This document shows, in pieces, positions 1 to 11,965 of a stretch of DNA of 64,000 bases. The translations under genes were made by a program, and so were the position numbers. A model generated the notes under the pieces. That model worked only from the letters and a program-made list of their open reading frames with translations, did no database searches and had not been told where the DNA came from. Each line of letters opens with the position of its first letter. The stretch's first letter is position 1. The DNA comes from Pelobates cultripes (Eukaryota > Chordata > Amphibia > Anura > Pelobatidae). The stretch spans positions 146,271,034-146,335,033 of the forward strand of contig OW240920.1 in NCBI GenBank assembly GCA_933207985.1. Reading direction: 5' to 3'.

Positions 1-429
1 GACACGGATGGGGGCGTCAGTTTTGTCAGCCTGTCTCATTCTGCCGCCAATGTCAATTCTCCTGTGAGAGTGAATGCAGGGTGAGACTGTAACCCAAGCC
101 AGCTCTGACATCACAGCCAGACCTTCCAGAGTCGGGGTCGTGGAAATAGCGCATGCAGCTCCCACCGGCTGCCATCAGGGAGCGAGGTATTCAATCACTC
201 ACGGATACTGACATACCCTCTACCTGCCTGGGTTTCTGCCCAAAATGACCCCTGACTGCGGTCTGATACCTCTGCCACCTGGACCTTCTAACTCCTTAAC
301 TCTGGATGAGCATACTAGGAACTGTAATCCTGGTATATATCGATGTGAGATAAATCGTGCAGCAATCTCACAATGTGACAATACAATCAGTACTCTGCTA
401 ATAGGAAACTCTAAGCACCATAACCACTC
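1..429. other. No gene seen
   Basis: Unique-looking sequence with no convincing coding exon, RNA gene or element boundary. It leads directly into the 18-bp array. Confidence 0.5.
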
Positions 430-1003
430 CATCATGTTGCATTATTACAGCTCAGTGTATTATGACAGCTTATTGTATCATTACAGCTCATTGTATTATT
501 ACAGCTTAATGTATTATTACAGCTCAGTGTATTATTACAGCTCAATGCATAATTACAGCTCAGTGAATTATTACAGCTTTTTGTATTATCACAGTTTATT
601 GTATTATGACAGCTTTTTGTACTATTACAGCTTATTGTATTATTACAGCTCAGTGTATTATTACAGCTTATTGTATTATTACAGTTCAATGTATTATTAC
701 AGCTCAGTGTATTATTACAGCTTTTTGTATTATCACAGTTTATTGTACTATTACAGCTCATTGTATCATTACAGCTTATTGTATCATTACAGCTTATTGC
801 ATTATTACAACTTATTGTATTATTACAGCTCAGTGTATTATGACAGCTTATTGTATCATTACAGTTCAGTGTATAATTACAGCTTTTTGTATTATCACAG
901 TTTATTGTATTATTACAGCTTATTGTACTATTACAGCTCATTGTATCATTACAGCTTATTGTATCATTACAGCTCAGTGTATTATGACAGCTTATTGTAC
1001 AAG
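430..1003. repeat. Minisatellite, 18-bp unit, about 32 copies
   Basis: Units such as ACAGCTTATTGTATCATT repeat every 18 bases with point variation (TTATTG/TCAGTG/TTTTTG and TATTATT/TATCATT/TATGACA variants). Because 18 is divisible by three, the array is open in several frames on both strands and translates as hexapeptide strings rich in Tyr, Ser and Leu, or in Cys, Asn and Thr on the other strand. There is no domain, signal or splice context, so it is treated as non-coding DNA. Confidence 0.9.
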
Positions 1004-4000
1004 TGGTACGATTACAATGGAAAGCTGTGCAATCGGTGTTCCATCGACGAGTGCTCTAGATTTAGAAATATGCCGCACTTTTCAGATTGTGACACTTTGA
1101 TAAATCACACTATAATGCATTGCTGGTGATTAACATAACCAACTAACATGGTATGACACTCGGCCTGGATATCCCTAGTCCTTCACCATCAGACTGAAAC
1201 ATATGATGTCATCTGCTGCCATCATAGTTCAGTGTTACTTACTGGCTTAGACAATCTGCAATCCGTTCTAACGGCCCCCTGGAATTCCACAAGGAGGGTC
1301 CGTTTCATGCCTTGTGCAATAATGATACATTAATGTCCAATACTGGAAGCTGCAGCATGTAATGAAAGACCGGGATTGACTGTACAGATTGATCTAATTT
1401 ATCTCAGAAAATCAATCTTAAATTCTTCTGGACCCCCGGGGGTCTATCGGCCTGCACCTTCTTATAATATTACAAATAACTGCTTCATTACATCTTCAGA
1501 TTAAAAAGCATCCCTCCCCTGGACAAAATGATTACTGTAACCCAGCATTTCCTTTACAAGCCGTGTAAATAATGTGTATTTTATACGCGATGCAGGGAGC
1601 CCAGATTACGAAACCCACATCCTCTGCGACTATTATTTCTCCTGTATATCCCAACTCAGTGACTGGCCGTCCCAACTGCTGGTGGGTGCGTGATAGAGAA
1701 AGAATGCGTGTGTATATATTAAACGGGCTTCACATTCGCTGGAACTATGGCTAGCGTTTCCGCTTGGCGATATCTTCTGTTTATCTTGAATGAGGAATTT
1801 ACTTGTGATATGTATCTAGGAATCATTTATTTAAATAACATACACATTTATTACAATATTATTACAGTGAAGGAATCCAATCCAAGCACGCACAATCGAG
1901 GAAACTAACCCGAAGAGTTTACTATCATCATATCTAACAGCGCTGTTATTATCAAGCTTTATTAGTAAAAGACAAACCATACAAACCATGGACTAGAAGA
2001 CGCCCAGAGAGTAGGGAGCCTGGGGGCCACAGATATGAACCTCAGGGCCACACTATCCATGGTATTCTTTATAATGACTGATCGGATGGAATGTGGATTT
2101 AAAGCAGATATGTCTTTGCATATTTCGGAACGACCCCCAAAATGGACAGATCCGGTGAGGAACCGGTGGCAGCAGGGGAGAGTAAAACACTGAGGTATAC
2201 GGACCGAGCCTGAATCCTACAGCCGCCATTTGTGATGGCTGCTGGGATTGGACAAAGATTTGCCTTTTGTCAGCCTCAGTTTTTCTTTGAACACAAAGTA
2301 GTCCGTAGTTAGTCTTCCGGTATGTTGTCAATGAAATTCCACTGCAGTCTTTATCATTATCAGATTAAATCTTTATGAAATACTGAAAAGTGACATTTCC
2401 TCTTTAAATCTAAGACCCAGTATTTACTTGTTAGAGGAAATGCATAGGCATCCCAGAACAGATGGTTTTAGCTAAACTAGTCACTGCAGAGAGTTCACAA
2501 GGGATTTGTAAACTTCAGATCACACTAATCAAGCTCGATAAAGCAGGGTTGGAGAACATTTGCAATTTCGCCCTAAGATTGTCAATTCCCTTGTCAAGAG
2601 AAATTGACAAAACGCAAAAAATGTAATCACATTCACTGTACAGCCCAGGGAAGGCTAACCTGCAGACATCTCTGGACTCCATTTCCCATGATGCACAGCC
2701 GACATGCTCTCTCATTGCGTTGTATATTTGGGTACCAAAAGCAAGCTGAAGGCCAGTTCTCTCACATGAAGGTTTATCCCCAAACTGTTAATTGTGAAGA
2801 ATTTGAATTGAGCATTAAGCAGTTACCTTGGCGTTTGTACACAGTCCTGTGGTGGATGCAGTATTTTTGGAATGCATGTACAAATAGCTTTTTGTACACA
2901 GCTCCCTGTGTGCACGGGTAGAGGAATTTTAGTCTGTCATATTAATTCCCTCATCTTCCCCAACGTCTCAGCTCACAGTAACCAGGATAAATCAGGTATC
3001 TGAGAGATTAACAAAATACAGTCTCCCCCCGGTTGGTGGGGGTTGTGGGGACGGGGACTGTGAACACCGCCAGCGAGCAAACACAGCATGTAGGAAATCA
3101 AACAATTAAAGAGTTTGAAATATACTGTCGTAGTCAAGAGACACAAATCCAATAATTCTCCGATGTCTTGATATGTGAAGTCGACACATTCTCGGCGTGG
3201 TTGCTGCAAAGTTATGGTATTTGGTTAACAGCTGGCAAAACAAGTAAAGGATTTTTTGGCAGAGTTGCTATGGAGCCAAGAAATGGCATGTTCTGTTGCA
3301 AGTAACACGCTGCTGTTCCTAATCTGCCTCGAAACAGTACAATGTCGCCATAATTGCCCTTTGATGGTTTTATTTTACCTGCGTGTTGACAGAGATTTTC
3401 TTGTGCTTATATTCGTTAGCGAGTTAAAATAGTTTCGTCAATTGTTGACCTTCGTGCGTACACAGCTTTCGCCGGCTGACGCAGTCTGCTCATCGGCTCC
3501 AAGGAGACTTAATTGAGACGTTATTTTATTACAAGCACCGTTACTATTCTGGATTATTCTCATGAGGCAGGAATCTTCTTCCGACTCTTAATGTAAGAAT
3601 ACAATTTTATAAAATGAGTCTCTGTGTGCCAGGGTGGTCAATAAAGCATTGGTTGGCATCGTCTTATACAAGTCAAAATCCATCACGTATATTTACAGCA
3701 ATACCATAATGGGTAAGGGCACAGCGCAAAAAGAGAGCCATTTATACTGCTGTCAGTCGTTACAGAGAAGGGAACCTCTCACTCTATCCTGTACCACCAG
3801 GGACCAGGTTTATTATATCATTGGGCCTTTAAATCTCAGAGCATTGTGGGCTTGTGGCTCTCTGCTTTATTTATTGAGAGTAGATTCTATAGCCTGATTT
3901 TCTGCTAATGACTTCTGCTATAACCAGGACTACTCTATGTTGTGATCTCCATCGTGTTTCCTCTAATAACTTAGTGGAAAGGGGTCGAGCTTTGATACAG

Positions 4001-4044
4001 TTAACTTTACTTTGTAACATTCACATCAAGCAATTGGCAAACAA
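1004..4044. other. No gene seen, ordinary intergenic DNA
   Basis: Mixed-composition sequence with only short chance reading frames. I found no recognised domain, no RNA gene and no clear element ends in these 3 kb. Confidence 0.5.
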
Positions 4045-5556
4045 CAGTGAGGGGAAAAAGTATTTGATCTCCTGCTGTTTTTGAACGTTTGCCCACTGAC
4101 AAAGAAATTATCAGTCTATAATTTTAATGGTAGGTGTATTTTAACAGTGAGAGACAGAATAACCCCCCAAACAAATCCAGAAAAACGCATGTCAAAAAAG
4201 TTATAAATTGATTTGCATGTCAATGAGTGAAATAAGTATTTGATCCCCTATCAATCAGCAAGATTACTGGCTCCCAGGTGTCTTTTATACAGGTAATGAG
4301 CTGAGATTAGGAGCACTCTTTTAAAGGGAGTGCTCCTAATCTCAGCACGTTACCTGTATAAAAGACACATGTCCACAGAAGCAATCAATCAACCAGATTC
4401 CAAACTCTCCGCCATGGCCAAGACCAAAGAGCTGTCCAAGGATGTCAGGGACAAGACTGCAATGGGCTAGAAGACCATTGCCAAGCAGCTTGGTGAGAAG
4501 GTTACAACAGTTTTTGCGGGAGACAAAATAACTGTCAGTCTCCCTCAGTCTGGTACTCCATGCAAGATCTCACCTCATGGAGTTTCAATGATCATGAGAA
4601 CGATGAGGAATCAAGCCAGAACTACATGGGAGGATCTTGTTAATGATCTCAGGGCAGCTGGGACCATAGTCACCAAGAAAGCAATTGGCAACACACTACG
4701 CCATGAAGGACTGAAATCCTGCAGCGCCCGCAATGTCCCCCTGCTCAAGAAAACACATGTACAGGCCCGTCTGAAGTTTGCCAGTGAACATCTGAATGGG
4801 TGAAAGTGTTATGGTTAGCTGAGACCAAAATCGAGCTTTTGGCATCAACTCAACTCGCCGTGTTTGGAGGAGGAGGAATGCTGCCTATGACCCCAAGAAC
4901 ACCATCCCCACCGTCAAACATGGAGGTGAAAACATTATGCTTTGGGGGTTTTTCTGCTAAGGGGACAGGACAGCTGCACCGCATCAGAGGGATGATGGAC
5001 GGGGAAATGTTCTCTTACTTCCCTCAGCCAGGGCATTGATGAAAATGGGTCGTAGATGGGTATTCCAGCATGACAGTGACCCAAAACACACAGCCAAGGC
5101 AACAAAGGAGTGGCTCAAGAAGAAGCACGTTAAGGTCCTGGAGTGCCTAGCCAGTCTCCAGACTTTAATTCCATAGAAAATCTGTGGAGAGAGCTGTTCG
5201 AGTTGCCATACGTCAGCCTCGAAACCTTAATGGCTTGGAGAGGATCTGCAAAGAGGAGTGGGACAAAATCCCTCCTGAGATGTGTGCAAACCTGGTGGCC
5301 AACTACAAGAAACGTCTGACCTCTGTGATCGCCAACAAGGGTTTTGCCACCAAGTACTAAGTCGAAGGGATCAAATACTTATTTCACTAATTGACAGCAA
5401 ATCAATTTATAACTTTCTTGACGTGCGTTTTTCTGGATTTTATTTTGGTTATTCCGTCTCTCACTGTTAAATTACTCCTACCAATAAAATTATAGACTGC
5501 TCGTTTCTTTGTCAGTGGGCAAACGTTCAAAATCAGCAGGGGATCCCCCCTCACTG
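4045..5556 (+). mobile_element. Tc1/mariner-type DNA transposon, inactive
   Basis: The left end starts CAGTGAGGGGAAAAAGTATT and the right end finishes CCCCCCTCACTG followed by TA. Outer inverted repeats pair over the terminal region: the left inner segment at about 4086-4125 (GTTTGCCCACTGACAAAGA) recurs inverted at about 5505-5530. The right flank keeps the TA expected of a Tc1 target; the left flank reads AA, so that copy is mutated. A second short inverted repeat lies at about 4309-4350. The length, about 1.5 kb, is normal for the superfamily. The interior carries a broken transposase on the plus strand. The sequence resembles the fish/frog Tc1 group that includes Passport-like elements (family placement from memory). 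Confidence 0.9.
4414..5360 (+). pseudogene. Tc1-type transposase, degenerate
   Basis: The frame opens [14 protein letters not shown] at 4414 and meets an in-frame TAG at 4468. Later pieces lie in shifted frames: an HTH-region piece (about 4588-4803, containing [20 protein letters not shown]), a central piece (about 4800-5039, containing [10 protein letters not shown] then [12 protein letters not shown] in another frame), the DSDPKHTA motif near 5080, and ENLW near 5175 before a terminal stop at 5358. In the family the first catalytic Asp sits in a W-S-D-E-T motif; here the codons read W-L-A-E-T, so that acid is lost. The second Asp ([10 protein letters not shown]) and the Glu (SIENLW) survive. 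Multiple frameshifts, stops and an internal deletion make it non-functional. Confidence 0.88.
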
Positions 5557-6339
5557 TATACACATCGAGGGGTTTGCTTGTTATAAAGATTCTGTTCTAA
5601 ACTATTTCAGTCCCACACAGCGCACAACAGATGCTTATAGGGAACACCAGATCAATACTTTCACTGACACTTTCTGAGATGAAGGATTTTGCCTCCTTCA
5701 CCTTTAAAAAACCCATCTCACGCCTATTCCTTAAATAAAGCCAGCTACAGTAACTTTTAGAAGCGAATTAGCACACACTACAAATAATGACCATAATAAT
5801 AATACTAATGATAATAATATGCTATATTCACTACATAGTTACCTTCCCTGTGCAACTCAGTCCCTTCACCTGTTCTCAAGCAGCAGCTCCGTCCTACCTT
5901 AGGCCTCAGGAAAGGTCAGAATTTATAAAACTGCCACAGACAGGGCTGGAGTAGGCTATCTCCCAAGCGTTATGTATCTGGTGGAGTTAAACTCACCGGA
6001 CACAGCTATAAGAAAACACACACCCTACGCTAATCTCTTTTATCTCTCAACCAATCCTATAGTCTCCAACATCGCGGCACTGGCACCGCCCGAAGGAACT
6101 TACATGCCGACAGAGGGGGGAAAGGTAAGGAGAGGAGTGAACAAGTGAGACTTAGGAGAGAGTGCCCAGAAGGCGTGGAGCAAATGCATCATTAGACGCA
6201 TTTGGCCAAGCCCAGAGTACTATAAAGACAGCGCAGGGAGCTTAGCAAAATGTGTCTAATTATGTGCTCGCTCCACGCTTTCTGGGACTGTCCCCTAGCA
6301 CTCACTTCTCCACTCGTCACCTTTCTATATCACTGTCAG
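5557..6339. other. No gene seen
   Basis: Intergenic sequence between the Tc1 element and the 56-bp array. Short AT-rich trinucleotide runs occur near 5785-5825. Nothing else is recognised. Confidence 0.45.
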
Positions 6340-7945
6340 CATTTACTGCTTCCACTGGAAGGCTATTCCAGGTATCTACTACCCTTTCTATAACACTGTT
6401 ACTGCTCCCACTGGAAGGCTATTCCAGGTATCTACTACCCTTTCTATATCACTGTTACTGCTCCCACTGGAAGGTTATTCCATGTATCTACTACCATTTC
6501 TATATCACTGTTGCTGCTCCCACTGGAAGGCTCTTCCAGGTATCTACTACCCTTTCTATATCACTGTTACTGCTCCCACTGGAAGGCTATTCCAGGTATC
6601 TACTACCTTTTCTATATCACTGTTACTGCTCCCACTGGTAGGCTATTCCAGGTATCTACTACCCTTTCTATATCACTGTTACTGCTCCCACCGGAAGGCT
6701 ATTCCAGGTATCTACTACCCTTTCTATATCACTGTTACTGCTCCCACTGGAAGGCTATTCCAGGTATTTACTACCCATTCTATATAACTGTTACTGCTCC
6801 CACTGGATGGCTATTCCAGGTATCTACTACCCTTTACATATCACTGTTACTGCTCAAACTGGAAGGCTATTCCAGGTATCTACTACCATTTCTATATCAC
6901 TGTTACTGCTCCCACTGGAAGGCTATTCCAGGTATCTACTACCCTTTCTATATCACTGTTACTGCTCCCACTGGAAGGCTATTCCAGGTATCTACTACAC
7001 TTTCTATATCACTGTTACTGCTCCCTCTGGAAGGCTATTCCAGGTATCTACTACCCTTTCTATATCACTGTTACTGCTCCCACTGGAAGGCTATTCCAGG
7101 TATCTACTACCCTTTCTATATCACTGTTACTGCTCCCACTGGAATGCTATTTCAGGTATCTACTACCCTTTCTACATCGCTGTTACTGCTCCCACTGGAA
7201 GGCTATTCCACTGGAAGGCTATTCCAGGTATCTAATACCCTTTCTATATCGCTGTTACTGCTCCCACTGGAAGGCTATTCCAGGTATCTACTACCCTTTC
7301 TATATCACTGTTACTGCTCCCACTGGAATGCTATTTCACGTATCTACTACCCTTTCTATATCACTGTTACTGCTCCCACTGGAAGGCTATTCCAGGTATC
7401 TACTACCCTTTCTATATCACTGTTACTGCTCCCACTGGAAGGCTATTCCAGGTATCTACTACCCTTTCTATATCACTGTTACTGCTCCCACTGGAAGGCT
7501 ATCCCAGGTATCTACTACCCTTTCTATATCACTGTTACTGCTCCCACTGGAAGGCTATTCCAGGTATCTACTACCCTTTCTATATCACTGTTACTGCTCC
7601 CACTGGAAGGCTATTCCAGGTATCTACTACCCTTTCTATATCACTGTTACTGCTCCCACTGGAAGGCTATTCCAGGTATCTACTACCCTTTCTATATCAC
7701 TGTTACTGCTCCCACTGGAAGGCTATTCCAGGTATCCACTACCCTTTCGATATCACTGTTACTGCTCCCACTGGGAGGCTATTCCAGGTATCTACTACCC
7801 TTTTTATATCACTGTTACTGCTCCCACTGGAAGGCTATTCCAGGTATCTACTACCCTTTCTATATCACTGTTACTGCTCCCACTGGAAGGCTATTCCAGG
7901 TATCTACTACCCTTTCTATATCACTGTTACTGCTCCCACTGGATG
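6340..7945. repeat. Minisatellite, 56-bp unit, about 29 copies
   Basis: The unit contains GGCTATTCCAGGTATCTACT and TATATCACTGTTACTGCTCC. Successive GGCTATTCC motifs are exactly 56 bases apart, for example 6361 and 6417. Copies are very uniform, with scattered substitutions and one partial unit near 7203-7216, indicating recent amplification or homogenisation. The unit lacks stop codons in the plus frames, so long open frames (up to about 490 codons) arise by chance. Related units reappear at 9157-10086 and, more diverged, at 10920-11175. Confidence 0.95.
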
Positions 7946-9156
7946 GATATTCTACAAATGGGTCTCTGGGATGGATTTGAATGGGTGAACACACGCGTGA
8001 TATCCCACAAAGGCGCTCGGGCTGTTTTTATCGATGGGATTTTGGACTCATGATTACAATGGCTGCAAGGTAACTGCAGAACTTCTTTTCTCTGAGCCAT
8101 TCGACTCGCAGAATGCATACATTAAATGTGGGAGCCTGGAGTCTTATCGCTCCCAGAGTCCATTAACAGATTTTCCACGACTTGAGAATCAAACGTGACA
8201 AGAGGCAGCTTTGTCGTGGCCGCCGTTCTCGGTGTGCGGGCGAGATATTCTGAGCCTCACACAACATCTTGAAAGAATGAGGGATTGTGCGAGAACACAA
8301 AAAAAAAGAGTGTAATAAAAAGTTATAAACAGAGAGTGTACCACACAGATCGCTGCAAAGAGCTGCTGCTCGAAAACAATTTCTCAGCAGCCTTGAAAGG
8401 AATCTGCCGTAGGAAACTCTGTGCATGTTAATCATTCCGAATACAAACATCTCGATCTGTGCTTAGCAACGCACAAACTACACTATCTGCAAACAATTCA
8501 AACAGACTGCGCCCCTGCGAGCACAGGCACTGGGGGCTCACGTGAAGATCATTGTCCCATACCTGTCATCACAATGCCTCGGGTCACATGGAACTTGTCT
8601 CTGGCTCTCAGAGCTTACGTTCGGTGAAACGCGGTGACCGTATGAACCTGCCGAGGTCCCTGCTAGGTCACAGCGAGGTACTTCAATAAAGCCCTGGTTT
8701 TATGATATCAAAATGATTCTTTAATTGGTTGCAGACAGGTCGGAATCGGCAGGAGCGAGTAGCATGTGATGAATGTTAAGTGGTAGCTCGCTAATATCTG
8801 GGCTCACTCTCATTCCAGGTGGGGTATCGGAAATCTGACATTGTTCCATTATCTCACCGACCTGGCACAGCTCTTTCCGCTGTTGATGTAGTGAAGAAGA
8901 TAGTAAGTCTTGAAAGAGCCCCGTACATTATGTCAATCAATCAACTGGGTAAGATCTCTCATCCAGGAGATACATGGAATGATTCATTCTAACAAGGAGG
9001 ACAGATGAGAAAATGTCATATATATTTTTCTTCTTTGTTTAAAATTATTATTTTATTTTTTTTTTAAAGTATTTTTTAGTTCCTTCACAACACAAATTTT
9101 ATAGGACATATCCCTATTACTATCCCTCCTATATCACACATACTACTTCTCCTAAG
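7946..9156. other. No gene seen between two 56-bp repeat blocks
   Basis: About 1.2 kb of mixed sequence with a T-rich stretch near 9020-9075. No domain or element boundary was recognised. Confidence 0.45.
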
Positions 9157-10086
9157 CTATTCCAGGTATCTACTACCCTTCCTATATCACTGTTACTGCT
9201 CCCACTGGAAGGCTATTCCAGGTATCTACTACCTTTTCTATATCACTGTTACTGCTCCCACTGGATGGCTATTCCAGGTATCTACTACCCTTTCTATATC
9301 ACTGTTACTGCTCCCACTGGAAGGCTATTCCAGGTATCTACTACCCTTTCTATATCACTGTTACTGCTTCCACTGGAAGGCTATTCCAGGTATCTACTAC
9401 CCTTTCTATATCACTGTTGCTGCTCCCACTGAAAGGCTAATCACCATGGGGCAGTGGCTTTAAAGCTCGTCTGGCCGCCCCCCTATCAAGTGGGATTGAT
9501 TATATAGAGTGAGCTTTGGCTGCTGCCAGCCACGTTAACGGGTGCTAGGGAGCACTTACTTGTAGACTTCCAGGTATCTACTACCTTTTCTATATCACTG
9601 TTACTGCTCCCAATGGAAGGCTATTCCAGGTATCTACTACCTTTCTATATCACTGTTACTGCTCCCACTGAAAGGCTATTCCAGGTATCTACTACCCTTT
9701 CTATATCACTGTTACTGCTCCCACTGGAAGGCTATTCCAGGTATCTACTACCCTTTCTATATCACTGTTACTGCTCCCACTGGATGGCTATTCCAGGTAT
9801 CTACTACCCTTTCTATATCACTGTTACTGCTCCCACTGGAAGGCTATTCCAGGTATCTACTACCCTTTCTATATCACTGTTACTGCTTCCACTGGAAGGC
9901 TATTCCAGGTATCTACTACCCTTTCTATATCACTGTTGCTGCTCCCACTGAAAGGCTAATCACCATGGGGCAGTGGCTTTAAAGCTCGTCTGGCCGCCCC
10001 CTATCAAGTGGGATTGATTATATAGAGTGAGCTTTGGCTGCTGCCAGCCACGTTAACGGGTGCTAGGGAGCACTTACTTGTAGACT
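9157..10086. repeat. Compound tandem duplication of 56-bp array plus 130-bp spacer
   Basis: A second run of the 56-bp unit (about 9157-9434) ends in a spacer of about 130 bases starting GGCTAATCACCATGGGGCAG (9435). The same run-plus-spacer repeats 519 bases downstream (56-bp units 9567-9953, spacer from 9954 to about 10086). The spacers are nearly identical over their length, so array and spacer duplicated together recently. Confidence 0.9.
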
Positions 10087-10329
10087 AGCGCCTGGTAGAA
10101 CATCGGTCCGGCATTCACCCCTCTTTCAGCCAAGTGCTGCGGCAGCGCAAGGGCGCGTCATTCACTCGTTTCCACCCTTGCCCTGTACGTGGGGACAAGT
10201 GGGCGGAAGAATAACAGGAAATGGGGCTGGAAAAGTGTCGGCCAACAGACACAGTAAAGATGACAGGAACAAAGAGCAAAGTGCAGTGAAGGTAAGAGAG
10301 AACTCGCAGTGTGTGTTTCATAGAATTTG

Positions 10330-10895
10330 TGCCAGTCAGTATGTTTGTGTATGTCAGTCTGCATGGGTCTATGAATGTGTGTGTGTGAATGTATGTGTAT
10401 GTATGGGTCTGTCTATGTGTGTGTGTGTGTGTATGTATGTCTGTGTGTATTTATGGATCTGTGTTTGTATGTACAGGCCTGTGAGTTTTTATGTATGGGT
10501 CTGTGTGTATAGGTCTGTGTATGTATGTATGGGTCTCTGTGTGTGTATGGGTCTGTGTGTCTATGTATGGGTCTGTGTGTGTATGTACAGGTCTGTGTGT
10601 GTATGTATGGGTCTGTGGGTATGGGTCTGTGTGTGTATGTATGTCTCTGTGTGTATGTATGGGTTTGTGTGTGTGTGTGTGTGTGTATGGGTCTGTATGT
10701 GTGTATGGGTCTGTCTGTGTATGTATGGGTTTTTGTGTGTATAGGTCAGTGTGTGTCTGCATGGTTCAGTGTGTGTGGGGAGGAACAGTGAGCGTGTGTG
10801 TGTGGGTCAGTGTGTGTGGGGGTCAGTGGGTATGCATGGGTCAGTGTGAGAGACAGTATGCGTCAGTGTGTGTGTGTATGGGTCAATGTAGGTAA
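10330..10895. repeat. TG-rich microsatellite/minisatellite
   Basis: Low-complexity GTGTGTATGTATGGGTCTGT-type repeats with irregular 16-28-base periodicity. The open frames here encode only Cys/Val/Tyr/Gly or Thr/His/Pro strings and are not genes. Confidence 0.9.
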
Positions 10896-10919
10896 GGCTG
10901 CATGAGTGATTGGAACTTT

Positions 10920-11175
10920 TTACTATGTCACTGTTAGCCCCTACTGCTTTCACTGGAAGGCTTTTCCAGGTATCTACTACCATTTCTATATCACTGTTAG
11001 AGTTTACTGCTCTTACTGGAAGGTTATTCCAGGTATCTACTACCCTTTCTATATCGCAGTTAACCTCTACTACTTCACTGAAAGGCTATTCCAGGTGTCT
11101 ACTACTCTTTCTATGCCACTGACAGCCTTTACTGCTATCACTGGAAGGCTGTTATAGGTACCTACTACTCTTTCT
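10920..11175. repeat. Diverged copies of the 56-bp minisatellite
   Basis: About four degenerate units keep GGAAGG-TTCCAGGTATCTACTAC and TTTCTATATCAC cores, with insertions that lengthen the unit to about 60 bases. They look like older relatives of the homogeneous array at 6340-7945. Confidence 0.8.
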
Positions 11176-11254
11176 ATCTCACGACTAGCCTTCACTACTA
11201 ATTGAATCTTGATAATAAAATATAACATTTTATTTAGCTCTGCGATGGGTCTAG

Positions 11255-11455
11255 GGAACTCACCAGTGAGACCATAATCTAAATCTATCACCAGTGAGAC
11301 CATGATCTAGGACCATCACCAATGGGACCATGATCTAGGGAAATCATCAGTGACACCATCATCTAGGGCCATCACCAATGAGACCATGATCTAGGGCCAT
11401 CACCAGTGAGACCATAATCTAAATCCATAAACCATGAGATCATGAACTAGGACAA
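11255..11455. repeat. Short minisatellite, 28-bp unit, about 7 copies
   Basis: Units of the form ATCACCAGTGAGACCATGAT followed by CTAGGGCC recur about every 28 bases with 10-20 percent variation by eye. Confidence 0.85.
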
Positions 11456-11879
11456 AAGATATAGGGCCTAGGTGACCTGTGCCCCTTACCAGGGTTGTCA
11501 TTAGGTGGCTACAAACTCTACACATGAATGGGGCCCAGGTCACTGACATATACACACGCACACATGGATAAGGCCAACAATCTCCCTCCCCTGGTCTTTC
11601 CAGAGTTGCACAGCATTGAGGGGCAGATGGCTCTCAGTCTTTATCTCTGCAGCTGGGCCTCTCATTCTCCTGAGCCCGAGATTTCAGAAAAGTGCTGTGG
11701 TTACAATGTTAATAGTCCAATTCCACACAGTACCAGGCTGGCGAGAAGGGCCTTCACCCGGCAGAGGTAAAGGCTGAAAGCCTCTACACATCTTTCGGAC
11801 CACCAGGGAATGCACTGTCCCCCCTCCCTAGGCAAAGGTAAGAAACAGGGGGACGGGATATCCTACCCCACAAAGTCTC

Positions 11880-11960
11880 TTTCACACACAAACACACACC
11901 CAAAAACACACAATGCATTTCTTGCATACATAGAAACACACAATGCATTCCTTACACATA
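11880..11960. repeat. CA-rich minisatellite, left part (split by LTR)
   Basis: Units built on ACACAATGCATTCCTTACAC. The same unit resumes at 13268-13510 on the other side of the LTR at 11966-13267, so the array was continuous before that insertion. Confidence 0.85.
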
Positions 11961-11965
11961 CAGAC

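Noticed and set aside
245..1129. A Tyr/Ser-rich frame of about 290 codons
   Set aside because: The 18-bp repeat encodes a trivial hexapeptide and its opposite strand is equally open. No signal peptide, splice site or homologous domain was seen.
6511..7980. An open frame of nearly 490 codons on the plus strand
   Set aside because: It lies wholly inside the 56-bp array, all three plus frames are open because the unit lacks stops, and the period is not a multiple of three, so the peptide is a by-product of the repeat.
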